A stretch of 64,000 nucleotides of DNA from Mesorhizobium sp. B2-4-15 (GTDB taxonomy: Bacteria > Pseudomonadota > Alphaproteobacteria > Rhizobiales > Rhizobiaceae), in the NCBI RefSeq assembly GCF_006658505.1, contig NZ_VFUZ01000018.1:61843-125842 (forward strand). Direction: 5' to 3'. The notes beneath the pieces are model-generated. The model was given only the letters and a program-made list of their open reading frames with translations. It was not told the origin of the DNA and ran no database searches. This document shows positions 44,054 through 52,058 of the stretch, piece after piece; the first letter of the stretch is position 1; each line of letters begins with the position of its first letter. Made by a program: the position numbers and the translations under genes.

Positions 44054-44118
44054 GCCAATCTCCCACCTGTGGGGGAGATGCCTGGCAGGACAGAGGGGGC
44101 GCCGTAGAGCGCTGGCGC
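44054..44118. repeat. Single unit of the palindromic repeat family
   Basis: The unit aatctcccacctgtgggggag followed by atgcctggcaggacagaggg and ggcgccgtagagcgctggcg matches the right-hand unit of 21926-22104. It has no inverted partner here. It lies in the 498-base gap between 43922 and 44421, which also holds a terminator (44154-44178) and, around 44305-44370, a copy of the dispersed repeat also seen at 47750 and 49384. Confidence 0.75.
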
Positions 44119-44153
44119 ACAAGTGCAGCCGAGGTCCCAAAGCGCCAGAAACA

Positions 44154-44178
44154 CAAAACCCGCCTCGGCGGCGGGTCA
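44154..44178 (-). terminator. Rho-independent terminator
   Basis: Stem acccgcc / ggcgggt, followed on the minus strand by TTTTGTGTTT. It is placed to end the transcript of the YbhB-like gene at 44421-44789, about 240 bases away. Confidence 0.55.
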
Positions 44179-44420
44179 TTGGCGCAAATCAGCACCATGG
44201 ACAAATATGTAGCATGGCTGCCCTCAGCCGGTCAACGATTTCCTAGGAAAAAATTCACATCGCGTCGAAACGGCGTGATCCGAGACTGACATGCACGCCG
44301 CTTTTCAGCAGCCCGGGAAAAGCGCGTGGCCGGTTTCCGCCCGGATTGCGTCAAACCGGCGAGATGGCGCACGATCCCGAATGGTGGATCCGGCCCCGTC
44401 GAGGCCGTTGCACCCCAGTG

Positions 44421-44789
44421 TCACGGAAAACGCTTTCGCGCCTTCGCCGTGGCGAGGATCTTACCTGTGCCATCGAGCGCCCTCACCGAGATCTCGTAAG
44501 TGTGCGGTTTGGGCGGGCATGGCCCGCGATAGCTGAAGGTTCCATAGGGCAAGGTTTTCTGACCGGCGAAGGCCACCGTTCCACCGCCATGCTTGAAGTC
44601 GGGCGCGTCCAGGTCGGTCATCCTGAACGCCAGGGTCTTCGTCCCGGCGGGAACGCCCGAGAGTGTTATCGGCGGCGATTTCGGATCAAAGCACTTGGCT
44701 GTCGGCCCCCATTCGAACGTCATCGTCATGCCGGCGGCCGCGGCCGTCGTCATCGCCATGATAAAACCAAAGGCTAGAGCAAGTCGCAT
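44421..44789 (-). CDS. YbhB/YbcL (Raf-kinase-inhibitor/PEBP)-like secreted protein
   Basis: The 122-residue protein has a signal peptide (MRLALAFGFIMAMTTAAAAG). The mature part carries PEBP-type segments: KSPPITLSGVPAGTKTLAFR, MTDLDAPDFKHGGG and YRGPCPPKPHTYEISVRALD. The TDLDAP and GPCPP pieces form the anion-binding pocket in this fold. It is shorter than YbhB (about 160 residues). Ligand unknown. A longer upstream start is not supported, since the signal peptide would be internal. Confidence 0.85.
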   Translation of the reverse strand: MRLALAFGFIMAMTTAAAAGMTMTFEWGPTAKCFDPKSPPITLSGVPAGTKTLAFRMTDLDAPDFKHGGGTVAFAGQKTLPYGTFSYRGPCPPKPHTYEISVRALDGTGKILATAKARKRFP

Positions 44790-44978
44790 ACAGACCTCCT
44801 GCTTCCTACCCGGCCCGCGCCAGTATAGTCTCTTTTCCCGCACAAGGCATCGCGGACACGCGGCTCCATCGCGGCGCGCCCGATGGAACGTCAGCCGCCC
44901 GATCAAGGGGCATCGCACCGTCATCCGGATCGGAATAGGCCTTCATGCGTTTGGAATCCATCGAATGGGAGCAAAACC

Positions 44979-45284
44979 ATGAACGTCGCCAATCTGCAAA
45001 TCGAAGGTCTGCTGATGGCCATCGCCGCCATCAACCACGCCCTTGTCCGAAAGGGGGTGCTGTCGGCCGAGGAGATCGACATCGCCTTGCGTAAAGCCGA
45101 AGCCAGCGAGACCAGCGAGGAACGATCCGAAGGCATGTCGTCGTCGAGCAGGGACGCCGTCAATTTTCCCATCAGGCTGCTGGAGCTGGCCAACCAGTGT
45201 CAGCCGGAGGCGGACATACCCTCCTTTTCGAAACTGGCCCGCATGGTGGGCCAGATGAAGGAGGCCTATAACGACCAGATGTGA
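44979..45284 (+). CDS. Hypothetical 101-residue protein
   Basis: No family recognised. The product begins MNVANLQIEGLLMAIAAINH, then ALVRKGVLSAEEIDIALRKA, a helical stretch with an SAEEID pattern common in small regulatory or chaperone-like proteins. A Ser/Glu-rich linker (ETSEERSEGMSSSSRD) and the helical PSFSKLARMVGQMKEAYNDQ follow. The ATG at 44979 was chosen because the upstream in-frame part is arginine-rich and lacks a binding site. Soluble and helical by appearance. Confidence 0.65.
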   Translation: MNVANLQIEGLLMAIAAINHALVRKGVLSAEEIDIALRKAEASETSEERSEGMSSSSRDAVNFPIRLLELANQCQPEADIPSFSKLARMVGQMKEAYNDQM

Positions 45285-45330
45285 ACCCAGACCGGCCTGG
45301 GCCGCATCGGCCGGGACAGCGGTCTCGGCC

Positions 45331-45759
45331 TCACGCCCTGCCCGGCCATCCCAGGTTCAGCGCCAGCATCCTTCCCGGTCCGTGCACCGCCGCGAACAGC
45401 AGGCCGGCCAGGAAGGAAAAATGGTCGACGAAAAAGCCGAACTCGGCCTGGTTGCCGGCCCAGTGGCTGGGGCCGTGGAAGGCAAAGGCCAGGAACAGCA
45501 CATAGGCCGCGGCGATAAGGGCCGCCTGCGAGAAGAAGGCTCCGCTGAGGAGACACAGCACCAACGCGACCTCCAGGATCGCCGCGCACCAGGCAAGCAA
45601 GAGCGGAAACGGAAAACCGGCGGCGGCGATGTAGCCCGCGGTGGCGCCCATGCCCATGAACTTGAAGGTCACCGCCATGAGGAAGACGGCGGCAAAGATC
45701 AGGCGGGCAATGAGAAGGGCCGCCGTCTGCCACGGCGATTGAGCGATTTGCGAGGGCAT
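45331..45759 (-). CDS. DoxX-family membrane protein
   Basis: The 142-residue protein has four hydrophobic helices (ALLIARLIFAAVFLMAVTFK; FPLLLAWCAAILEVALVLCL; AALIAAAYVLFLAFAFHG; HFSFLAGLLFAAVHG). RLIFAAVFLMAVTFKFMGM and GFPFPLLLAWCAAILEV are typical DoxX positions. These proteins often associate with oxidoreductases in the inner membrane. ATG 45759 has TGGAGA upstream. Confidence 0.85.
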   Translation of the reverse strand: MPSQIAQSPWQTAALLIARLIFAAVFLMAVTFKFMGMGATAGYIAAAGFPFPLLLAWCAAILEVALVLCLLSGAFFSQAALIAAAYVLFLAFAFHGPSHWAGNQAEFGFFVDHFSFLAGLLFAAVHGPGRMLALNLGWPGRA

Positions 45760-46464
45760 GGTCGTTCTCCAGTTTGGTTCGCCCACAGGACGTGCCGGCA
45801 GGCACCGATCCGACAGGCCTCGGCAAATTTTTCCCCGGCTGTCCCCGCCCCTGGCTAATCCGGCACAACTGATTCCGGTTTGCCAGCTGATGTACCCAGC
45901 GTTCAAGGGAAGGATCAAGCCTGGCCAAGGCCTTGACCATCGGCGCGCCGCGGCATGCGGCGCTGACGAAATCACGAACTTGCTCGTAACCATGATCGTG
46001 CTATCGTCAAGGCGGGGCTAATGCACGGGCATGACCGGTGCGGTGTTGGGTGGGCAAAAAAATTGGGCGCGAGCGTCAGATTGGGGACGGTGTCCCATCT
46101 GGTCCGGTCACCGGTTCTGGAGTGCAGCGGCTGCGGTGGCACCGGGCAGGTTTTCCAATGCCCGCGCTGGACGAGTTCCAACGGCCTTTGCTGCCCGGCC
46201 GGCACGCACCAGCGCGGCTGCCCTGGCGCCAGCGCACCTTGCGCCGAATGCGGCGACGCCAGCCGGCACGACGCTGACCCCGTCTGCCCCTCGGCCTGAA
46301 CCGACCGCTTGCGACCGGCGCCGGGCAGGCCTTATCCGGTCCGTCCGCCGCCTTCCATGGAACCAGCGGCGTCGATCGCTGTTATGTCTGACCGCGGCAT
46401 TGCGTGGCGAACCGGGGAATTCGACGCCTTCGCGACCGGCCGCTGACGGAAAGCGAGGCCTGGC
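45760..46464. other. 705-base stretch without a convincing gene
   Basis: A cysteine-rich open frame at 46021-46299 (+; ECSGCGGTGQV, then further Cys clusters) has an ATG and no clear ribosome-binding site, and overlapping frames on both strands are equally open. I cannot support any of them. The DoxX gene's leader lies at the left, and the DUF3606 gene begins at the right. Confidence 0.5.
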
Positions 46465-46644
46465 ATGCCCGACGACAAATCGAAGATCAAACAGGACCGC
46501 AGGCTGGTTTCGAGCGAGGAGACCTACGAGGTCGCCGCCTTCGCCCGCAAATACGGCATCCCGCAGAGCGAAGCACAGACCATCATCAAGCGCTATGGCC
46601 CCTCGAGGAAGAAGCTTGACAATCACATGGCCGCGCGCGGATAG
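46465..46644 (+). CDS. DUF3606 family small protein
   Basis: The 59-residue protein reads MPDDKSKIKQDRRLVSSEET, then YEVAAFARKYGIPQSEAQTI, and a basic end. The VAxFAxKYGIxxxxAxxIIxRxG pattern is the single helix-hairpin signature of DUF3606, found in many rhizobial small proteins, often stress-induced. The ATG is preceded by GCGAGG. It is too short to have been caught by most gene callers' minimum length. Function unknown. Confidence 0.8.
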   Translation: MPDDKSKIKQDRRLVSSEETYEVAAFARKYGIPQSEAQTIIKRYGPSRKKLDNHMAARG

Positions 46645-46682
46645 CCGGCGGCATGGCAGACTGACGAAGGGAGGCCGCCACC

Positions 46683-47126
46683 ATGTCCGACACCACACGC
46701 AGGACCGGCAGTTGCCTGTGCGGCGGCGTGCAGTTCGTCGTCACCGGCCAGCCGTCGCGGGTCGGTCTTTGCCACTGCAAGGACTGCCGCAAGGCGGGCG
46801 GCTCGGTCTATTCGGCCTTTGCCATCTGGCCGCGCGACGCTTTCGAGACATCGGGCGAAGTCGCCTCCTATGGCACGCGCAGCTTTTGCCCGACCTGCGG
46901 CGGCCGCGTTGCCTGGGTCGGCGACAATGAGGCCGAGGTGATGCTTGGCAGCCTCGACGTCGCGCCGACCGACCTTACTCCCGAATATGAATTGTGGATC
47001 GGCCGGCGCGAGGCCTGGCTGCATGCCTTGCCCGGCACCGAACAATTCGAACATGACCGGCCGGAGGCGCCAGACGCCGATTTGCCGGCGGCCAGACCTC
47101 TGTCGGACGCCGTCGCGCAGGACTGA
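46683..47126 (+). CDS. GFA (glutathione-dependent formaldehyde-activating-type) zinc protein
   Basis: The 147-residue protein has the zinc cysteine pattern: GSCLCGGVQF (two Cys), GLCHCKDCRKAGGS (three Cys) and the late SFCPTCGGRV (two Cys). These are the structural and catalytic zinc sites of the GFA/CENP-V fold. Most members are uncharacterised rather than formaldehyde enzymes. A GGGAGG site precedes ATG 46683, 38 bases after the DUF3606 stop, so they may be co-transcribed. Confidence 0.9.
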   Translation: MSDTTRRTGSCLCGGVQFVVTGQPSRVGLCHCKDCRKAGGSVYSAFAIWPRDAFETSGEVASYGTRSFCPTCGGRVAWVGDNEAEVMLGSLDVAPTDLTPEYELWIGRREAWLHALPGTEQFEHDRPEAPDADLPAARPLSDAVAQD

Positions 47127-47247
47127 AAATTGATTTTTCGGATTGGAACCCTCCGTTGTCGGCGGCGTTATCCGCCGCCCTTGCTGCATTGCGTTGTCCA
47201 AAAAACGCTGCTCGGCCGGGCGAAATTACCAGTCACGGAGACCACCG

Positions 47248-47484
47248 TTGAACGACAAGATGTTTCCCCGACCAATCCGCCTGAAATTTGCCCCCGAGCG
47301 GGAGCGCGTGGTGCGCAGCGCCTGGGAGGGTCTGGAATGCCTCGGCGACTGGCCGGCCGGCCGGGGCCGCCGATACCGGGCGGCGTGGCGCAGCTGCCGC
47401 GATGCATTGGATGGCTGGACGGCGCCGGAAAAGGCGATGGAGGCAATGATCGACGCCGCGCGCGAAGCGCGGATCCTGCAATAG
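47248..47484 (+). CDS. DUF982 family protein
   Basis: The 78-residue protein has the DUF982 layout: RPIRLKFAPERERVVRSAWE, a central GLECLGDWPAG, then AWRSCRDALDGWTAPEKAME and the terminal AAREARILQ. A TTG start at 47248 lies 7 bases after GGAG; an ATG follows at 47260. DUF982 proteins are small rhizobial proteins of unknown role, usually in multiple copies, here three in 2.5 kb. Confidence 0.8.
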   Translation: MNDKMFPRPIRLKFAPERERVVRSAWEGLECLGDWPAGRGRRYRAAWRSCRDALDGWTAPEKAMEAMIDAAREARILQ

Positions 47485-47496
47485 CGGGCAAAACCA

Positions 47497-47742
47497 ATGG
47501 CCGATTTGATGCTGCCGACCCCGATGCGGGTCAAGCCCCATGGCTCGGACACGATCCGTGAGGTGACCACGCTTCAGGACGCCAGTGAAATCCTGATCGA
47601 CTGGCCGCATGCCAAGCGCGGTCCCTTCTATCAGGCCGCGCGCGAAAAGATCGAGGCGGCGCTCGAAAGCAATGCCGGCGCGGCTCAGGCACAGGAGGCC
47701 TTCACGGCGCTGTGCGATCACGCCGGCCTTCTCATTCGTTAG
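47497..47742 (+). CDS. DUF982 family protein (second copy)
   Basis: The 81-residue protein reads MRVKPHGSDTIREVTTLQDA, SEILIDWPHAKRGPFYQAAR and ends CDHAGLLIR, diverged from but alignable with the 47248 copy (the aromatic W-P pair and the late A-x-x-x-A-x-L/I-L are shared). It begins 12 bases after the previous stop, so the two form a pair. A terminator follows at 47818. Confidence 0.75.
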   Translation: MADLMLPTPMRVKPHGSDTIREVTTLQDASEILIDWPHAKRGPFYQAAREKIEAALESNAGAAQAQEAFTALCDHAGLLIR

Positions 47743-47817
47743 AGCAGTTCCGGTAAAATCGCGTAGCGGTTTTCCGTCCGCAATCGCGCCAGGACAAGGA
47801 AACAGTCCGGTTTCAAA

Positions 47818-47851
47818 CAGAAAGGCAGGCGAATTCCCGCCTGCCTTTCTG
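47818..47851. terminator. Bidirectional rho-independent terminator
   Basis: Stem cagaaaggcaggcg / cgcctgcctttctg with an aattcc loop. It ends the DUF982 pair on the plus strand and the small minus-strand gene at 47870. Confidence 0.85.
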
Positions 47852-47869
47852 TTGCCGAACCGCTCCTGA

Positions 47870-48004
47870 TTATGGGGTAGGCAGATCGCCGCTCACGATC
47901 GGATGGGAAGTCTCGAACCCGAAACTCTTAGGCGCCATCAACATCAAAACGATCACGATGGCGATGGAAGCAAGAAACGTGGCGGTGATGACAATATCTC
48001 TCAC
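47870..48004 (-). CDS. Small single-pass membrane protein (44 residues)
   Basis: The GTG-start product reads VRDIVITATFLASIAIVIVL, then MLMAPKSFGFETSHPIVSGD and ends LPTP. One membrane helix is followed by a short, probably periplasmic tail. AAAGGAAC lies 7 bases before the GTG, a good site, and the terminator at 47818-47851 follows. No family is recognised. The combination of binding site, membrane helix and terminator supports a real gene despite its size. Confidence 0.6.
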   Translation of the reverse strand: MRDIVITATFLASIAIVIVLMLMAPKSFGFETSHPIVSGDLPTP

Positions 48005-48094
48005 GATCCGTTCCTTTCAAATCCAATTGTCAAAAGAAACGTTTGGCCTTGTACGAGGTTCCTCTGCCCAGCAATAATGCTGACGAATTGGCTT

Positions 48095-48391
48095 TTACTT
48101 CTGTGGCGGCTGCGCCGGCACTTCGCCCGGCTTGATGATCGGTGTATTGCCTTCGTCAGGCGCCGGCGCGGCCATGCCCTGGTCGCCGGTGGGCGGCGGC
48201 TTCAGCACGCCGCCGCAATCATTGAGCTTTTCGGTCAAATTGCCGCCGCCAAGCGGCTGTTTGCCGCCTTGATCCGTCTGTGCACGGCACTTGTCGGTCT
48301 GTTTCGCCTGGCTGTCGGTATTCGGCTGCGTCTGCGCCGCCGCCGGCACTGCCAGCGCCAACATCAGGGACGCGATGGCGAGAGGTTTCAT
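48095..48391 (-). CDS. Small secreted proline/glutamine-rich protein
   Basis: The 98-residue protein has signal peptide MKPLAIASLMLALAVPAAAQ. The mature region is hydrophilic (TQPNTDSQAKQTDKCRAQTD), with two cysteines (DKCRAQ and NDCGGV) likely to pair, and a proline-rich end (NTPIIKPGEVPAQPPQK). AAGGAGG lies upstream of ATG 48391. The layout resembles the secreted protein at 38566-38874. Function unknown. Confidence 0.8.
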   Translation of the reverse strand: MKPLAIASLMLALAVPAAAQTQPNTDSQAKQTDKCRAQTDQGGKQPLGGGNLTEKLNDCGGVLKPPPTGDQGMAAPAPDEGNTPIIKPGEVPAQPPQK

Positions 48392-48660
48392 CCCGGCCTC
48401 CTTTCTTGCGCGGCCGCCCACGGCGGCCTTCCCTTCGCAGGAACAACGTCCATCGGCCGAAAAGGTTGGCCACTTCCCTCCCGCCAGCTGGAAGCGTCGC
48501 TGGCGCAACGCACAGCCTGTCGCGGAACTGGCGGACAGATAATGGGTTTTGTGCGACAATGCATGTCCGCTCGGGCAACTCCCGCAAAGGTGTGAAGCGG
48601 TCGTCCGCCCACGGTTGCCTCAAGAGCCTGGCACCGCATCAAAAACCAAGAGAAACCGCC

Positions 48661-48957
48661 ATGTCCGCTCGCGTTCGAATCCTGTTGATGACCCTGGTCC
48701 CCATGCTCGCGGCGACCGGTCTGGCCGAGGCCCGGCCCGACAGCCGCGGCATGAGCTGCGCCGAGATCCGGGCCATGATCCAGAGCCAACGCGCCGTGGT
48801 GCTGACCACCGGCCCGAACACCTATGACCGCTATGTCAGGCAGTTCGGCAATGAATGCGACTGGCCGGAAGTGCCGATGTCGGCCTATATCCCGTCCCGC
48901 GACGGGCATTGCCCGGTCTATCGTTGCGAAGAGCCGGTCAACAACTTCCCGAATTGA
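48661..48957 (+). CDS. Small secreted protein with conserved cysteines
   Basis: The 98-residue protein has a signal peptide (MSARVRILLMTLVPMLAATG, cleaved near AEA). The mature domain contains four cysteines (GMSCAEIRAMI, GNECDWP, DGHCPVYRCEEP), giving two possible disulfides, and SQRAVVLTTGPNTYDRYVRQ. This composition is typical of a family of uncharacterised rhizobial periplasmic proteins. The ribosome-binding site is weak (AAGAGAA). Confidence 0.75.
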   Translation: MSARVRILLMTLVPMLAATGLAEARPDSRGMSCAEIRAMIQSQRAVVLTTGPNTYDRYVRQFGNECDWPEVPMSAYIPSRDGHCPVYRCEEPVNNFPN

Positions 48958-48994
48958 CGCTCCGCCGCGCCGGCGTCATAACCGTTCTCGCTTC

Positions 48995-49068
48995 TCCCGC
49001 TTCGTCTAATGGTAGGACAGCGCCCTTTGAAGGCGTGAATCGTGGTTCGAGCCCATGAGCGGGAACCA
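48995..49068 (+). tRNA. tRNA-Gln (anticodon TTG), CCA encoded
   Basis: A 74-base cloverleaf: acceptor TCCCGCT / AGCGGGA, D-loop AATGGTAGG, anticodon stem GCGCC / GGCGT with loop CTTTGAA giving anticodon TTG, T-arm CGTGG-TTCGAGC-CCATG, then ACCA. The U1-A72 pair is the identity element used for glutamine tRNAs by the amidotransferase pathway. The body differs from the TGGGGTA-type tRNA-Gln usual in Rhizobiales, so this may be an additional isoacceptor. Confidence 0.85.
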
Positions 49069-49170
49069 GCCCTTCATCAGGGCAGCACCGGTTTTGCGCC
49101 GCCCCTCCTGAAACCATTTGATGGACCCCGGCGTTGACGATTGGGGGCATGGCCAGACAGGAGACATTCC

Positions 49171-49377
49171 ATGACCGTCAACTGCCGTATATCCATCGAC
49201 AACCGGCCGGACGCCACCAACGCCATTTTCCAGGCGGTGCCGCGGATTGGAGAAAGCGTTTCCCTGTCGGTCGACGGAAGTCCCCAGGACCTGCGGGTCT
49301 CGCGCGTCGTGCACGTCCCCGACGGCAAACTGGAAGGTGCCGCGATCATCGTCGAGGTGACGACCAACATCCTTTGA
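49171..49377 (+). CDS. Hypothetical 68-residue protein
   Basis: The product MTVNCRISIDNRPDATNAIF, then QAVPRIGESVSLSVDGSPQD, continues with LRVSRVVHVPDGKLEGAAII to VEVTTNIL. It is a compact beta-rich sequence with a pattern (IGESVxL...VxxVxHxP...VxV) seen in small uncharacterised alphaproteobacterial proteins. AGGAGA precedes ATG 49171; an earlier ATG at 49141 lacks such a site. No function is assigned. Confidence 0.7.
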   Translation: MTVNCRISIDNRPDATNAIFQAVPRIGESVSLSVDGSPQDLRVSRVVHVPDGKLEGAAIIVEVTTNIL

Positions 49378-49545
49378 AGCATTCCAGGAAAAGCGTGAAA
49401 CGGTTTCGCGACCGCAATTGCGTCTAACCAGGCCTTGGGCCATGCCACGGGCCGGTGCTCCCTGGCCTCACGCTAGAGTGATTGGCAGGCATGAAACCAC
49501 GCGCGGCGGCACGCGTTCTAAGCCCGCAACCTTGTCGAGGTTCCA

Positions 49546-49791
49546 ATGCAAACTGCGTGGTTCTCCAAGCCCGTGGTGGTTTCGGTCGGCGTCACCGGGG
49601 CCACCCGCAACCTGTCCAATACACAGCAGGCCATCGAATTGCTGACCACACATTGGCGCGACGCAGGCAGCCCGAAGCATCAGTCGGCACTGCGCGCCTG
49701 CCGCCGTGCGACAAGTGGCGACGTCTCTCCCGATACCGCCAGGGAGGCCTTCGTCGAGGCCGCGCGCGAGGCGCATATCCTGGTTGAGTGA
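49546..49791 (+). CDS. DUF982 family protein (third copy)
   Basis: The 81-residue protein reads FSKPVVVSVGVTGATRNLSN, TQQAIELLTTHWRDAGSPKH, SALRACRRATSGDVSPDTAR and ends AAREAHILVE, matching the DUF982 pattern of the 47248 copy, including the terminal AAREA(R/H)IL. GAGG lies upstream of the ATG. It stands alone, about 2 kb from the other two. Confidence 0.8.
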   Translation: MQTAWFSKPVVVSVGVTGATRNLSNTQQAIELLTTHWRDAGSPKHQSALRACRRATSGDVSPDTAREAFVEAAREAHILVE

Positions 49792-49988
49792 GTTGCCCCG
49801 CCACTCGTCCTGGCGCCGGGGCGGGCTGTTGGAACGCCTTTCGAACGGCCCGTCCCACCCCGCCGGCCTGGTTTCGCGAGGCACCCACGGATCGTTGCCA
49901 TCGTTCACAATGTCGTGACCAATGGAACCGCCTGAAACCACAGGCGTTTTTTTCGCAGACGTTTGTCGGGCAACATCAGGAGGCGTCT

Positions 49989-50219
49989 ATGCGTGTCATG
50001 AACCTCGTCACTCTCGCCCTCATCATCCTTGGCGGTCTCAACTGGCTGGTCATGGGATTGACGGGCCATGACGTGATCGGCATGGTTTTCGGGGGGGCCA
50101 CCCTGGCTCGCCTGGCCTATGTAATCATCGGCCTTGCCGCCATATGGCAGTTGATGCCGGGATTCCAGAGCTTCACGGTTGGAGAAGTCGATGCCGAAAG
50201 GCATCTCCATCATCCGTGA
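49989..50219 (+). CDS. DUF378 family membrane protein
   Basis: The 76-residue protein starts MRVMNLVTLALIILGGLNWL, then VMGLTGHDVIGMVFGG and LARLAYVIIGLAAIWQLMP. Two membrane helices joined by a loop with the conserved GGLNWL and the LxRxxYxxxGLAA pattern identify DUF378. AGGAGG lies 7 bases before ATG 49989. Function unknown. Confidence 0.88.
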   Translation: MRVMNLVTLALIILGGLNWLVMGLTGHDVIGMVFGGATLARLAYVIIGLAAIWQLMPGFQSFTVGEVDAERHLHHP

Positions 50220-50351
50220 CCGGTAAAGGCGGGGTGGTGGGAAGCCCGCCGCCCCGCCCGGTACAAGGCCGCTCAAGCGGCACTGAACCAAACCGTGGTC
50301 GCCGACCAACACGGCTCCCGACGGCCAGACCAGCGTCAACCGGGACGCTCT

Positions 50352-51452
50352 TCAGGGGCCGAAGCCCACCGCGGCCTCGTTGTCGGAGCCGACTTGCGGC
50401 ACGATAATCGATGTCAGCGGCGCGTTGAGGCGCCAACTGAGATGACCGGGCAACCGTTCCAGGATGGCGGAGCCGCCGAGTGACTGCGGCGCCACCCGTT
50501 GCAGCACGACCGTGCCGAAACCCTTGCGCGCGGTCTCGTCGCGCCTGGTTCCTGGGCGGGGCTTGGATGTCTCCTCCCACAACAGCTGGAATTCCCGTTC
50601 GCCTGAAGCACGCGAACCTTGGCCCCCCGAGCCGATCGTCCAGGTGATCTCGACCCGGCCGTCTTCGGTGCCCAGCGCGCCGTATTTGGACGAATTCGTG
50701 CCAAGCTCATGGAACGCCATGCCGAGATTCTGCACCGCGTTCGACTGCAGCGTCAGAACCGGGCCGGAGAGCGTTATCTGTTCCTCGCGGCCGAAAGGCT
50801 TCAAATGTTCCTGGATCAAGTCGAAGAGGCTGGCGCCCGCCCATTCCGAGGTCACAAGCAGGTCATGTGAGCGCGACAGCGCCATGATGCGGGCACGGAT
50901 CAGTTCCTCGAACTCACGCGGATCGCTCGAACGCTTGCTCGTCTCCCTCACCATCGACAGAATGACGGCGAACTGGTTCTTGACGCGATGGTTGACCTCG
51001 CGCATCAGCAGCCTGATCCGGCGCTCGCTCTCCTTGGCGGCGGAAATGTCGCGCGCGATCTTCGAGGCGCCGACGATCTCGCCACGCGCGTTCTTGATCG
51101 GCGACACGGTCAGCGAGACGGCGATGAGCACGCCGTCCTTGCGCCGTCGCGTCGTCTCATAGCTTGCCACCTGTCCGCCATTGCGAATCCGGCTGATGAT
51201 CTCGGTTTCCTCGCTCTTGAGGTGATCGGGGATCAGCATGAGGATCGATTGGCCGACCGCTTCCTCGGCGCTGTAGCCGAACATGCGCTCGGCCGCCGAG
51301 TTCCAGCTGGTGATGATGCTGTTGAGATCCTTGCTGATGATGGCGTCGAACGAGGAATCGACAATGGCCGCGAGACGCGCATCGGCGGTCGCGTCCTGCC
51401 TCTCATCGTCCATAATGCCGGTTACCGCCGCCACGACTTCGCTCATTGCCAT
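50352..51452 (-). CDS. PAS-domain sensor histidine kinase, HWE family
   Basis: The 366-residue protein has an N-terminal PAS/PAC domain (about 20-145; IVDSSFDAIISKDLNSIITS, WNSAAERMFGYSAEEAVGQS) that could bind a cofactor or signal. The kinase part follows: the phospho-acceptor histidine in REVNHRVKNQFAVILSMV and the HWE hallmark FHELGTNSSKYGALG, with a later W-x-E in LLWEE. It has no membrane helix, so it is cytosolic. No response regulator is adjacent. In this family the cognate regulator often is distant. HWE kinases commonly act in general stress or light signalling. Confidence 0.88.
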   Translation of the reverse strand: MAMSEVVAAVTGIMDDERQDATADARLAAIVDSSFDAIISKDLNSIITSWNSAAERMFGYSAEEAVGQSILMLIPDHLKSEETEIISRIRNGGQVASYETTRRRKDGVLIAVSLTVSPIKNARGEIVGASKIARDISAAKESERRIRLLMREVNHRVKNQFAVILSMVRETSKRSSDPREFEELIRARIMALSRSHDLLVTSEWAGASLFDLIQEHLKPFGREEQITLSGPVLTLQSNAVQNLGMAFHELGTNSSKYGALGTEDGRVEITWTIGSGGQGSRASGEREFQLLWEETSKPRPGTRRDETARKGFGTVVLQRVAPQSLGGSAILERLPGHLSWRLNAPLTSIIVPQVGSDNEAAVGFGP

Positions 51453-51521
51453 GAGGTAGCGCGCAAACGGATCAAGGCAATCGCTCCCCGTGCATTTGGC
51501 GCATCCCAGCCAAAGCGCCCC

Positions 51522-51788
51522 TCACTCCGACGACCGATCGGCCGCTTTACCGGGCTGACCGTTTACCTTGCCGTTCCCGCTATCGGGCATGAGAACGCCG
51601 AATTCCTGTGACTTGACGCCATGCTCCGCCGTCAGGAAGCCTTCGGAGGCAAGACCGCGCCGCAGCAATTCCCTGACCGCCGCCGAACGGCTCGGCATGC
51701 GCCTTTCGAAGCGCCAGTTTTCCAGGGCCGCCAGCTCGTCCGCGGTGAGCATGATCTGCAATCGTTCCGGGCGTTCCAGTTCAGCCAT
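51522..51788 (-). CDS. Ribbon-helix-helix-type small DNA-binding protein
   Basis: The 88-residue protein reads MAELERPERLQIMLTADELA, ALENWRFERRMPSRSAAVRE and LLRRGLASEGF, which is the beta strand (LQIMLT), helix, turn (MPSRSAAVRELLRRGL), helix pattern of CopG/Arc-type repressors. It ends in a polar tail. The start at 51788 is preceded by GAGGAAA; an upstream TTG lies in the same frame. Targets are unknown; an AT-rich region with short repeats follows upstream (51800-52050). Confidence 0.75.
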   Translation of the reverse strand: MAELERPERLQIMLTADELAALENWRFERRMPSRSAAVRELLRRGLASEGFLTAEHGVKSQEFGVLMPDSGNGKVNGQPGKAADRSSE

Positions 51789-52058
51789 GCGCGTTTCCTC
51801 GCTCAAGACTAAAATACGGTGAGTTAGTATTTATCTCACTCAACTCATAGTTAGGATTGCTTTCATCATCCGTCAAGCTCTGCCAATGGGTGAACGGCGC
51901 AACCCGCGCATGATGGGGATCCGGCGTTGGTCGCACGTTTGCATAACTATGCTAACTAATTGATTTAGTTTAATATTTTCAAATTTCCACTTGTCATACG
52001 CCGGCCATGGGTGCATGCTCCTACCAAAATAGAAACCGTTCGCCTGTGGGAGGCTTCG

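Noticed and set aside
46021..46299. Cysteine-rich 92-codon frame that might be a zinc protein
   Set aside because: No ribosome-binding site, no recognised zinc-ribbon spacing, and overlapping frames on both strands are equally open.
48661..48957. Longer start for the secreted cysteine protein at 48280
   Set aside because: It would extend through the oppositely oriented secreted-protein gene; the signal peptide begins at 48661.
50220..50270. GC-rich inverted repeat after the DUF378 gene as a terminator
   Set aside because: The stem is imperfect and no T-tract follows, so I did not call it.
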